Assembly (NCBI GenBank): GCA_001664505.1
Contig: CP011806.1
Location: 4,448,148 to 4,512,147 of the forward strand
DNA: 64,000 nt
Origin: Acidobacteria bacterium Mor1
Lineage (GTDB): Bacteria > Acidobacteriota > Polarisedimenticolia > Polarisedimenticolales > Polarisedimenticolaceae
Reading direction: 5' to 3'
The notes under the pieces were generated by a model. That model was given only the letters and a program-made list of their open reading frames with translations, ran no database searches and was not told where the DNA came from. Position numbers and translations under genes: made by a program. The number at the start of each line of letters is the position of its first letter. The first letter of the stretch is position 1. Below, in pieces: positions 35,542 to 43,549 of this stretch.

Positions 35542-38315
35542 CGCCTGTCTCCTGCCATCGGAACGGCCGCCACGTTGTAGGCCAGCCGGCCGCTCCCGGT
35601 TTCGGGCGCTTCCGAGGGCTCGCTGCCGCGCAGCAGCAGCAGCGCTCCCCAGGAACTGGGTGCATGTCGTTTCATCACGTCGTGTAGGGCCGCGGTGTGG
35701 GCCGCGGGGATGTCTCCGGAGAGCGCGAGCTCCCGGTAGAACGCCCCGTTGAACTCCGAGGCCAGGGTTTCGTCGAGGTCCGCCCGGGCGCCGATCACCC
35801 AGCTCGCGCCTCCCTTGATCAGCGAACCGGCCAGGCCGTAGTGGCCGCTGTCTGCCGTGGCCGGGTAGCGGCCGGAGCCGCAGGCACTGAGGTTGGCGAA
35901 TTCGAGAGAGGGGCGCAGCCCCGCCAGCCCGGCGGCGGTCAGCCAGCCGTCGGCCAGCACCAGCCGGGTCAGGTCGGGGAAGGAGGGTTCGTAGGTTGCG
36001 TGGGCATCGATATGAACCCAGCGTGCGCCGGTCAGCGCCAGGCGCACCGTCTCGGCCGAAGCGCGAGCTCCCTCGAGCACATCCGCATCGGGGAACAGCG
36101 TGCGGTATTCGCCGGCCAGCCGGGAGGCCTGGGCGAGATCGCCGGTGGGGTTGACCACGAACAGCGTGCGGTCGGTTTCGCCCGTGGGTTGCGCGGCACT
36201 GCCGGTGTGAGCCGGCACGTTGGCCACCGTCGTGCGGGTCGCGAGCCACTCTCCGGAGTCGGTTTCGAGGGCGGCCAGCGGGACCTGCTGAAGCGCTCCG
36301 TGCAGCGCGAAGCGGGTCACGTCGCCCAGGTCGTCGGTACGGGGAGCCAGGGCCCGGGCCAGGGGCTCGGTCAACCGGCGCCATTCGGTGGCGTCGACGT
36401 CGCGGCGGTCGAGGGCCTTCTCGATCTCGGCAACTCGTTGCGCGAGAGCGTTCCGTTCGAGAGGAGTACGCCGGTAGAGCGTGGTGCGCTCGCCATCGCG
36501 GCGCAGCAGGATCACCTCGTTCTCCACCGGGAATGCGCGATAGTCGGCGATCTCGCCGCCGGTGCCGAGGGCACCGCAGCCGCTGCGGGATGCGATGGTC
36601 GCCTCGAGCCGACTCATCAACGACTGTCGCGCACCCGCTCGCTGACGCTTACGCGCCGGAGAGGCGGGGACGCTGAGCCGGCTCAGCTCGTCGAGCAGCG
36701 CCTGTTCTTCGTCGCTGTCGGTGGCCGAGTCGCAGACCGAGCCGTCCCGGTCCCGCAGGGTCAGGGCGTCGAGCTGTTCGAGGATCTGCCAGGCCCGGCC
36801 GGGGTGGCCCAGCTCCGTGGCGTTCCGGGCGGCACGGTAGAAGTCTTCCGCCCGGCGTCCCGGTCCGAGTTTCATGTTCCGGTCGGTCGGCCGGGCTGCG
36901 TCTCGTTCGTGGTTGGCCAGAGCCGTTTCGAGGGCGCTGCCGGCTGCCTCGAGATCTCCCTGGCGGCGGAGCAGGGCCGCGGCGCAACTCGCACCCCATG
37001 CCGCCAGGCGGGGTTCGCCGGAATCGGCCACGGCGCGGCACTCGTCGAGGGCCTGCTCCGGTTTGCCTGCCGCGGACAGGTGATCCGAGCGCACCAGCCG
37101 GGACCAGAGCGCAAGCCGCCGGGCCTTGAGGCCGTCCTCGCCCGCCTCGGCGAGGCTCCGCTCGAGCAACGGGCCGGGGTCGCGGCCGAGACGCGCTTCG
37201 ATGTACGCGAGGTTCATCAAGATGTTGGCCCGCTCCGCAGCGCCCAGCGCATTCGAGTTCGCATCGAGGGCGCTCCGCAACAGGCCCTCTGCCTCGTCCA
37301 GAGCAAGGTGGTCGGTCGACGGATCCTGGGCGATCAACCAGCTCAGGGTGATCTGGGCGGCCGGGAGATGCCGGTTGTCGAAGCCGGCTTCGCGGCTGCG
37401 ATCCAGCATGCGGCCTAGCCGTTCCCGGGCCGGCTGCTCGGCACCGATCCGAAACAGCATGCCCGCCTGGCGGTTGGCCACCGCCAGGATTCCCGAGTCG
37501 GCGATCCGTGAGTAGTGCGCTTCGGCGTGTCCCAGGTGTTCCCAGGCTTCGCCGGGGCCGGCGTCCCGCTCCATGGCCAGGTTGGCTCGCTCGAGGGCGA
37601 CGATGGCGGCGGACTCGCTGGCCGCAGGATGGTTGATCCAGTCGGGTAGCGTGGCGAGCAGAGAGCCGGCTTCGCCCAGAGCCGCTTCGGTGCCTTGCTG
37701 GCGCAGGAAGTAGACCGCCATCAGGTCGAAGCGCACGCCGAGCAGCGGATAACCCGCGTCCTCGGCGCGATCGCCGAGGTCGCGTAGCTGCGCCGCCATC
37801 TCGAGGTGGTCCACGCCGCTCCGCAATGCGGGCAAGCGTTGCTGCCACAGTTCGGAGAAGGTCGTCGTATCCGGCTCGAACATGATCGGCCGGCAGGGAA
37901 GGTCCTGACGGCGCCCGTCGTAGACATCCTCGATGGAGCCGCAGACCTCCTGGATGCCGGCGGTCTTGATGCTGCCCAGCGGTACGCCGTAGCAAACGGT
38001 GCTGCCGAAGCGGACCGCAGGAGGCTTCGATTCCGCCGGGGCTGCGTCGCCGCCGATATGTAGCCGGGCTTGCCACTGGCTGGTGTCGACCGAGGGGCGG
38101 GTTTCGATGCAGAGGTCCAGCATGTTCTCGTTGCCGATCACCTTGGGCATCAGGGATCCGTCGGCGGTGAACGATGCATCGCGGTGGCCGCGGAAGGTCC
38201 AGGTCGCATCCTCGAGCAGATCGTTTCCCGGCGCAGGCGCACAGGCCTGCATCAGCAGCAGGAGCGCTGCCCACATCCCCGCCTGTCGACAGGTTCGATG
38301 GGGAGCATGGCTCAC
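35538..38315 (-). CDS. exported CHAT-domain (caspase-like) protein with helical repeats (cassette B)
   Basis: A 925-residue protein. The start is a GTG that overlaps the sigma stop (GTGA at 38312-38315), giving a signal with a lipobox-like end (WAALLLLMQAC), so the protein is probably a lipoprotein. The middle (residues about 200-600) is a run of TPR-like helix pairs (e.g. ERANILMNLAYIEARLGRDP). The C-terminal CHAT domain, related to caspases and separase, has His772 in HIDAHAT and Cys812 in LSACGSG, both needed for protease activity. Most CHAT proteins are cytosolic, so an exported form is unusual. The frame continues upstream only as a shadow of the sigma gene. Confidence 0.85.
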   Translation of the reverse strand: MSHAPHRTCRQAGMWAALLLLMQACAPAPGNDLLEDATWTFRGHRDASFTADGSLMPKVIGNENMLDLCIETRPSVDTSQWQARLHIGGDAAPAESKPPAVRFGSTVCYGVPLGSIKTAGIQEVCGSIEDVYDGRRQDLPCRPIMFEPDTTTFSELWQQRLPALRSGVDHLEMAAQLRDLGDRAEDAGYPLLGVRFDLMAVYFLRQQGTEAALGEAGSLLATLPDWINHPAASESAAIVALERANLAMERDAGPGEAWEHLGHAEAHYSRIADSGILAVANRQAGMLFRIGAEQPARERLGRMLDRSREAGFDNRHLPAAQITLSWLIAQDPSTDHLALDEAEGLLRSALDANSNALGAAERANILMNLAYIEARLGRDPGPLLERSLAEAGEDGLKARRLALWSRLVRSDHLSAAGKPEQALDECRAVADSGEPRLAAWGASCAAALLRRQGDLEAAGSALETALANHERDAARPTDRNMKLGPGRRAEDFYRAARNATELGHPGRAWQILEQLDALTLRDRDGSVCDSATDSDEEQALLDELSRLSVPASPARKRQRAGARQSLMSRLEATIASRSGCGALGTGGEIADYRAFPVENEVILLRRDGERTTLYRRTPLERNALAQRVAEIEKALDRRDVDATEWRRLTEPLARALAPRTDDLGDVTRFALHGALQQVPLAALETDSGEWLATRTTVANVPAHTGSAAQPTGETDRTLFVVNPTGDLAQASRLAGEYRTLFPDADVLEGARASAETVRLALTGARWVHIDAHATYEPSFPDLTRLVLADGWLTAAGLAGLRPSLEFANLSACGSGRYPATADSGHYGLAGSLIKGGASWVIGARADLDETLASEFNGAFYRELALSGDIPAAHTAALHDVMKRHAPSSWGALLLLRGSEPSEAPETGSGRLAYNVAAVPMAGDRR

Positions 38316-38977
38316 AGGCCGAGCTTCCTCGCGCAACTCTCGATCGTCTGGTTGAGCGACAGCTTCAGCTTGTAGGTCGCCTTGCGGGACCAGCCGGTCG
38401 CCTGGGAGATCTCTTCGGGGGTCAGCCCGTCGACGAAGCGCATCTTGTAGTAGAGGTAGACCCGTGCGTTGCCGCGACGCAGGCAGGCGTCGAGGCGCAC
38501 CAGGGTGTCCTTGTCCAGGTTGCGCTGTTCGGCGTCTTCGACACCGGGGCGTTGATCCGCGCCGAGGAGCGGAAGCGGACGGAAGCGGCGCCGTGAGCGG
38601 CGCCGGTTGCTCGCGATGCCGCAGGCGAGGTTCCAGAAGAAGCACTCCAGCTTGCTGTCGGTTTGCGAGGCGGGGGGAGTGCGCGTCACGAAACTGCGCA
38701 GGACACGCGCGTCGTCCTGGAAGAACAAAACGAAGGCATCGTGCAGCAGTTCTTCCGCATCGAGTCCGGCGGACTGGTAGCGGCTTCGCAGTCTGCGCAA
38801 CAGCTTCGGCGCGAAGCGGTCGTAGAGCCAACCCTTGGAGGCCGTGCAGCCGTCGAGGACCTGCTCCAACATCTCGGGAAGTTCGGAGCGCAAGCCCGGC
38901 CGGCGCAGAGCGTCGTGCAGGTTCCCGCCGATCCCGCCCTCGGCCGCGTGCTGCCTCGCGTCGTCCTTTTCTCGCAT
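38312..38977 (-). CDS. ECF sigma factor (cassette B)
   Basis: A 221-residue ECF-like sigma factor. Region 2 is DRFAPKLLRRLRSRYQSAGL, followed by DAEELLHDAFVLFF, and region 4 is LTPEEISQATGWSRKATYKL. The linker between (SRRRFRPLP) is basic. Overlaps the CHAT gene at its stop, making it the first gene of an operon that ends with a secreted protease. It is divergent from another ECF gene at 39302, across 324 bp. The sequence is clearly different from that of its neighbour, so the two are not recent copies. Confidence 0.86.
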   Translation of the reverse strand: MREKDDARQHAAEGGIGGNLHDALRRPGLRSELPEMLEQVLDGCTASKGWLYDRFAPKLLRRLRSRYQSAGLDAEELLHDAFVLFFQDDARVLRSFVTRTPPASQTDSKLECFFWNLACGIASNRRRSRRRFRPLPLLGADQRPGVEDAEQRNLDKDTLVRLDACLRRGNARVYLYYKMRFVDGLTPEEISQATGWSRKATYKLKLSLNQTIESCARKLGL

Positions 38978-39301
38978 TGTCTATTCACCCGCCGTTGAGT
39001 CGCTGAGACAGAAAGTGTACGTCGCTGTTCTTTTCGGGGGGGAAGTTTTCCGGCCTCCGGACTCCAGAAAAAGTGAGGGAAAAGCGGGTCTTTGACGCGC
39101 CGATTTCGTGCGCCCAAAAGTGGGCGTGACAGGGGGCCGGTTTGTCCCGCGTGCGGGAAGTCGACCCCTGATCGCATCGCCGGCGGCTCTCGGAGGCCGG
39201 CTTTACTTTCCCGACCAACCACCGAAGAATGGCGCGGTGGCTCCTTCCATCAGTATCCGTAGGTTGAGTGACCGGCCCGGCCCGCGGGGCCCGGTGCGGC
39301 G
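38978..39301. promoter_or_regulatory. 324-bp divergent control region between two sigma cassettes
   Basis: A non-coding spacer with lower coding character between two divergent ECF sigma genes. It holds two perfect 6-bp stem-loops: 39111-39126 (loop AAAG) and 39145-39158 (loop GT), and a very GC-rich stretch at 39272-39300 just before the plus-strand start. Both sets of promoters must lie here. No -35/-10 pair could be named with confidence; ECF-type GGAAC/-10 pairs were looked for by eye without a clear hit. Confidence 0.5.
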
Positions 39302-39898
39302 GTGAACGACGCGCAACGCATCGAAGCGGTCCTGGCCGGCGACCGCGCCGCTGCCGAAGCGTTGATCGAAGACGTCGAGCGACGGGTGCTCGCGATTGCT
39401 CGCGGCCAGTTCCGGCTTTCTCCCGAAGAGAGTGAAGACGTGTTGCTGTCCCTCTGCGAGAAATTGTGGCGGGATGACGCCGCAGCATTGCGACAGTGGC
39501 AAGGCCGCGGTCCCTTCGCGGCCTATGTCTCGGTGATCGCCAGCCGTGCGTGCCTGATGTACCTGCGTGAGAAGAAGCGACGCACCCCGGAGGTTGCGGG
39601 ACTCGAGCTCGATCAAATCGCCGGCGAGCAGGCAGCCACCAGCGACGTGGAACGGAACGAAGAACGCGAGCTGTTGGCTCGCGGATTGGAGCGCCTGTCG
39701 GAACGGGACCGGCACCTGATCCGCCTGCGGTTTCTCGAGGAGCGGGACTACGAGGACTTGACCCGGGAACTGGGGATTTCTTACGGCGCGGCGCGCAAGG
39801 GAGTGCACAGCGCAGTGACCCGGCTGCGCCGCGCTCTGGCCGATCTCGAGCCTTCCTGGTTCAAGGCGGTAACAGGCCGCCGGGGAGAGCATCAGTAG
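39302..39898 (+). CDS. ECF sigma factor (cassette C)
   Basis: A 198-residue ECF sigma factor beginning with GTG. Region 2 contains LRQWQGRGPFAAYVSVIASR ahead of ACLMYLREKKRR, and region 4 is LTRELGISYGAARKGVHSAV. It begins a plus-strand operon of sigma, anti-sigma, CHAT and subtilase genes. The next gene, 31 bp on, encodes a membrane anti-sigma factor with an intact zinc motif, so this sigma factor is probably released by an envelope signal. Confidence 0.87.
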   Translation: MNDAQRIEAVLAGDRAAAEALIEDVERRVLAIARGQFRLSPEESEDVLLSLCEKLWRDDAAALRQWQGRGPFAAYVSVIASRACLMYLREKKRRTPEVAGLELDQIAGEQAATSDVERNEERELLARGLERLSERDRHLIRLRFLEERDYEDLTRELGISYGAARKGVHSAVTRLRRALADLEPSWFKAVTGRRGEHQ

Positions 39899-39929
39899 CC
39901 ATGGACGGCAGAAGTACGAGGAAAGGGCG

Positions 39930-41030
39930 ATGAGTCGCGAGTGCATCCGATTTGCAGAATGGGTCGGCCGGGAGACGGTCGCCGATGCCGGGGAGCGCTA
40001 CGGGTATCTGCGCCATGCGGTCGGCTGCGAGACCTGCCGTCGGGAGTTGACCGAGGCGGTCGCCCTCGGATCTCTCCTGTCCGGGCCTGCTTCCGGACCC
40101 CGGGGAGAGGTCGACCCGGCCGTCCTTGCCGAGAGTCTTTCGTCGGGCCGGGTGCCGGCGGAATCGCTCCACAGTGTCGAGAGCCTGGAATGGACCCTGG
40201 CGTCCATCGAGTCCCTCGGCCCCGAGGTGGAGCAGACGGCAGCAGAGGGGACCTACGAAGCATCGGCGACTACGCGCCGCCGTCTTCGACGTCTGGCGGT
40301 CGATGACCGATCCCGGGGCGGCGGGAGCCGCTGGGTCCCGGCACTCGCGGCGGCCGCCGCAATGATCCTCGCCGTGCTCTTCCTCTGGAATGCACGTCAG
40401 TCCGGCGGGGCCCGGCTGGCCGGCCTCGAAGACTGGCGCGAACCCTACGCGGCCGCCCTGGACGGTCGCGGCTTCGCAGGCGAGTCCCTGTTCGAGATCC
40501 CGGCAGGGGATGGCTCGGTGGTGCGGAGCGGCCCTGCCGGCGAGCTTTCGCTGGAGCCGCTGGAGCCTCGATGGGAGGCGGTCGCAGCCACCCCGGCCGC
40601 CCTGGTCGTCGAAGTCCGGGGGCAGGGGAGCCCACGGCGGCTCGAGGTGCTGCTGGTCGACGCCGCGAGAGAGCTGGTCTGGAGCGGAGAGCAGGAGGTC
40701 GCCGGGGGACCGCTGCGGGTTTCCACCGGGGATCTGCAGCTGGTGCCCGGAGAACGTTATTTCTGGCGGGTCCAGGCCGATCTCGGTGGAGATTTGATCG
40801 CCTCTCCCTTCGTCGGATTCGAGCTTCTTGCAGAGGATCGAGCACGGGAGTATGAAAGGTTGCGGGAGCTAAGCCGCGAGGAGCCGTTGATGGCCGCGGT
40901 GATCAGCGATCGATTCGGCCTGTACGGCGAGGCGGTCCGCTTCCTCGAGGCGTCCAGTGCATCTCCGGAGGTGGTCGAAGCGGGCCTGGCCGCGCTGGCG
41001 AAGAAGCGGGGAGTCGTCCCTGCGCCCTAG
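39930..41030 (+). CDS. ZAS-type membrane anti-sigma factor (cassette C)
   Basis: A 366-residue single-pass membrane protein. Near the N-terminus YLRHAVGCETCRREL shows the His-x3-Cys-x2-Cys motif of zinc-binding anti-sigma (ZAS) domains, which bind ECF factors. A flexible segment leads to one membrane helix (WVPALAAAAAMILAVLFLW, about 133-152). The outside part has beta-strands (APAALVVEVRGQG-like, residues about 220-300) ending in helices. AGGAAAGG precedes the ATG. It lies right after the ECF gene, and its 3' end overlaps the next reading frame. It likely holds the sigma factor inactive until an envelope signal arrives. Confidence 0.83.
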   Translation: MSRECIRFAEWVGRETVADAGERYGYLRHAVGCETCRRELTEAVALGSLLSGPASGPRGEVDPAVLAESLSSGRVPAESLHSVESLEWTLASIESLGPEVEQTAAEGTYEASATTRRRLRRLAVDDRSRGGGSRWVPALAAAAAMILAVLFLWNARQSGGARLAGLEDWREPYAAALDGRGFAGESLFEIPAGDGSVVRSGPAGELSLEPLEPRWEAVAATPAALVVEVRGQGSPRRLEVLLVDAARELVWSGEQEVAGGPLRVSTGDLQLVPGERYFWRVQADLGGDLIASPFVGFELLAEDRAREYERLRELSREEPLMAAVISDRFGLYGEAVRFLEASSASPEVVEAGLAALAKKRGVVPAP

Positions 41031-43440
41031 CATCGCGCTTCGGGCGGGGCTGCTGATCGGTCTGATCCTTTGCTGCGGCGCGCTGCCGGCGGCAGCCGAA
41101 GGGACGGAGTCCGATGAGGAGCGGCGCAAGGCCGCACGGGCCCTGGCCAAACTCGCCTCGGGCTACAGCAGGGCCGGGGATCACCAACTCGCCTTCCAGA
41201 CCTACGCGAAGGCCCTCGCCGCTGCCCGCGAGCTGGGCGACGGCGTGCTCGAAGGGCGGCTCCTGCGAGACAGGGCCCAGACCTTCCGCCGCCAGCAGGC
41301 CTGGGACGACGCCAACCGCGACCTGCTCGCCGCCGTGGAGGCTTTCGAACGCGCCGGCGAGCCTGCACGCGCCGCCGAGGCCCGCCTTCAAACGGCAACC
41401 CGGCTCGCCTCGGAACAGGGGTTGGACGCGGCGCTGGACTTCGTCGACGGCCAGATGGCGATTCTGCGTGAGCTGGACGCGAGGAAGTACCTGGCTCGCG
41501 CGGTGAACCTGCGGGCGCGGCTCCTGGTCAATGCCGGGCGGATGAAAGATGCCCTTGCGGTCTTCGACGCATCCGACCTCGACATGACCGGCCTCGAAGG
41601 CGAGGAGTTGACCGGCCTCGGCCTGCGCGCCTACGCGGAACAACAGAGCGGCCGGTTGGAAGCCGCCCGCGGTTCCTATCTCAAGGTGCTGGAGCGCTCC
41701 TTCCGCAGAGGCGATCACCATGGTGTGGCCTACGCCTTTTGCAACCTGGGCGACGTGGAGGACGAGCTCGGGCTCACCGGCCTCGCCGAGGAGCGGCTCG
41801 ATGCCGCCATCGACCTGCTCGACGAGTTGCGCACCCGGGTCGCCGGCGGCGCGATGGAGCGCACGCGATTTCTCGACGTCCAGATCAGCGCCTACCACGG
41901 CAAGTTGATCAAGTTGATCGACTCCCGTTCTCCCGACCTCGCCTTCGAGCTGGCCGAGGGCTTCCATGCCCGCTCTTTCCTCGAGGTGGTCGAGGGAGCA
42001 GACCGGTCCGGCGGTTCCTCCGGTGCCAGGGAGCAAGCGGTCGGCTCCGAGGAGCAGGCGGCGTTCCGCGAGTTGATGGCGCTCCAGGAGCTGGAGCTGC
42101 GGGAGGGGCTCGACGCCGCCGGCCAGGAGCGCTTGCGGGTCGCCGAGCGGCGTTGGAGCACCCTTGTCCGCGAGGCGCGCCGGTTGAATCAGGATCCGGT
42201 GCCGACGGTGGTGCCCCAATCGATCCCGGAGATTCGCGCCGCGCTTCCCGAGGGCACCGGCTTTCTCAAGTACTGGGTTCATCCCAAGCGCACGGTGTAC
42301 TGGCTGGTCACCCGCGACGGCATCAAGCTGACCCAGGTGCCGATTGCGTCATCGGAACTGGAGGCCCGGCTCGAACGCTATCTGGCGCCGCTGCGCAGCC
42401 TCTCCCGGGCGGAAGACGTCGCGCTGCGGGGAAAGGTGCAGGAGCACCTGGAAGCCGGGCACGAGCTCTACCGGCTGTTGATGGAGCCGCTCTCCCGCGA
42501 CCTGTCCGAGCTGGACCACCTGATCGTCAACCCTCACGACATGCTGTGGCACCTGCCCTTCGGTGCGCTGGTTCGGGAATTGCCGGGCGAGGCCGAAGAG
42601 GGGCAGCCCCGTCCGCTGTTTCACGAGTACGCCGCGGCGGGCTACATGGCCGACGCAGTGGACTTCAGCTACGTCCACTCCGCGACGGTGTGGGCCACGC
42701 TCCGCGCTCGTTCATCGCCGGCAGCCGGCCTGTTGGCCATCGCGCCGTCCCTCGAGCAATCGGAAGAGGCATTCCGAGCCGGCTGGGCACTCGACCCCTT
42801 GCCCTCGGCGCAGCCCGAGGCCACCGCACTGGCCGAGCGCTGGCCCGGGGGGCGTGCGTTGGTCGGGGCCGCGGCGACCGAGTCGGCGGTCAAGGAGCTC
42901 CTGGCCGGCCGCCGGTTGGTTCATTTCGCCACCCACGGCCGGCTGAGCCTGGAGCATCCGGAGCTGTCGGCGGTGATGCTGAGGCCGGGGGCCGGCGAGG
43001 ACGGCCTGTTGCAGGCACACGAGCTGGCGGGATTGGGCTGCGCTGCGGAACTGGTCAGCCTGGCTGCCTGCGACACCGCCATGGGGCAGCTCAGCCGCGG
43101 AGAGGGCCTGGTCGGCCTCGGCCGCTCCTTCCTGCTGGCGGGGGCGCGCAACGTGCTGGTGTCGCTGTGGCGCATCGACGATGAGGCGACTTCGAGGGTG
43201 ATGGACGCGTTCTACGGAAATGTGGCCGGCGGGTTGCCGCTGGACACCGCCCTGGGACGTGCTCAGAAGGGGCTTCAGGAGGGGGTGAGCCGGCGAACGG
43301 TGGTCCTCGACGGCGAGGAGGTCAGCTACGCCCACCCCTATTTCTGGGCGTCGTTCGTCTTGCTCGGCGGAAGTGCCACCGATGTGAACCGGCCCGTCGG
43401 CATCGCGGCGGCGGCGCGAACCCCTCCCGCGCAACGCTGA
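40957..43440 (+). CDS. exported TPR-CHAT (caspase-like) protein (cassette C)
   Basis: An 827-residue classical TPR-CHAT protein. Residues 28-50 form a signal peptide (RAGLLIGLILCCGALPAAA). TPR helices follow (ARALAKLASGYSRAGDHQLA and later repeats up to about residue 330), then a linker helix region and the CHAT domain from about 420. Catalytic His660 is in LVHFATHG and Cys705 in SLAACDTAMG, both intact, with VLVSLWRIDDEAT after. The ATG at 40957 overlaps the anti-sigma gene by 74 bp; a CTG at 41020 has GGGGAG before it and would start right at the signal peptide, so the true start is uncertain. Shares layout, but little sequence, with the minus-strand CHAT protein. Confidence 0.87.
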   Translation: MHLRRWSKRAWPRWRRSGESSLRPSIALRAGLLIGLILCCGALPAAAEGTESDEERRKAARALAKLASGYSRAGDHQLAFQTYAKALAAARELGDGVLEGRLLRDRAQTFRRQQAWDDANRDLLAAVEAFERAGEPARAAEARLQTATRLASEQGLDAALDFVDGQMAILRELDARKYLARAVNLRARLLVNAGRMKDALAVFDASDLDMTGLEGEELTGLGLRAYAEQQSGRLEAARGSYLKVLERSFRRGDHHGVAYAFCNLGDVEDELGLTGLAEERLDAAIDLLDELRTRVAGGAMERTRFLDVQISAYHGKLIKLIDSRSPDLAFELAEGFHARSFLEVVEGADRSGGSSGAREQAVGSEEQAAFRELMALQELELREGLDAAGQERLRVAERRWSTLVREARRLNQDPVPTVVPQSIPEIRAALPEGTGFLKYWVHPKRTVYWLVTRDGIKLTQVPIASSELEARLERYLAPLRSLSRAEDVALRGKVQEHLEAGHELYRLLMEPLSRDLSELDHLIVNPHDMLWHLPFGALVRELPGEAEEGQPRPLFHEYAAAGYMADAVDFSYVHSATVWATLRARSSPAAGLLAIAPSLEQSEEAFRAGWALDPLPSAQPEATALAERWPGGRALVGAAATESAVKELLAGRRLVHFATHGRLSLEHPELSAVMLRPGAGEDGLLQAHELAGLGCAAELVSLAACDTAMGQLSRGEGLVGLGRSFLLAGARNVLVSLWRIDDEATSRVMDAFYGNVAGGLPLDTALGRAQKGLQEGVSRRTVVLDGEEVSYAHPYFWASFVLLGGSATDVNRPVGIAAAARTPPAQR

Positions 43441-43496
43441 GTTCGGTCGTGCCGCCGGAATCGGCGTACACTCCACACGAAATCTATGCGACAAGA

Positions 43497-43532
43497 GCAA
43501 GAACCGGCGGGCTCGTGCCGCCGGCTCCTTGC
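43497..43532 (+). promoter_or_regulatory. 5'-leader stem-loop before subtilase gene
   Basis: Inner arms CCGGCGG (43504-43510) and CCGCCGG (43518-43524) and outer arms GCAAG (43497-43501) and CTTGC (43528-43532) form a strong hairpin. It ends two bases before the G-run that serves as ribosome site for the subtilase. It could act as a weak terminator of the CHAT transcript or as a leader control element. Confidence 0.45.
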
Positions 43533-43549
43533 GGGGGGGATCCTTGAAA

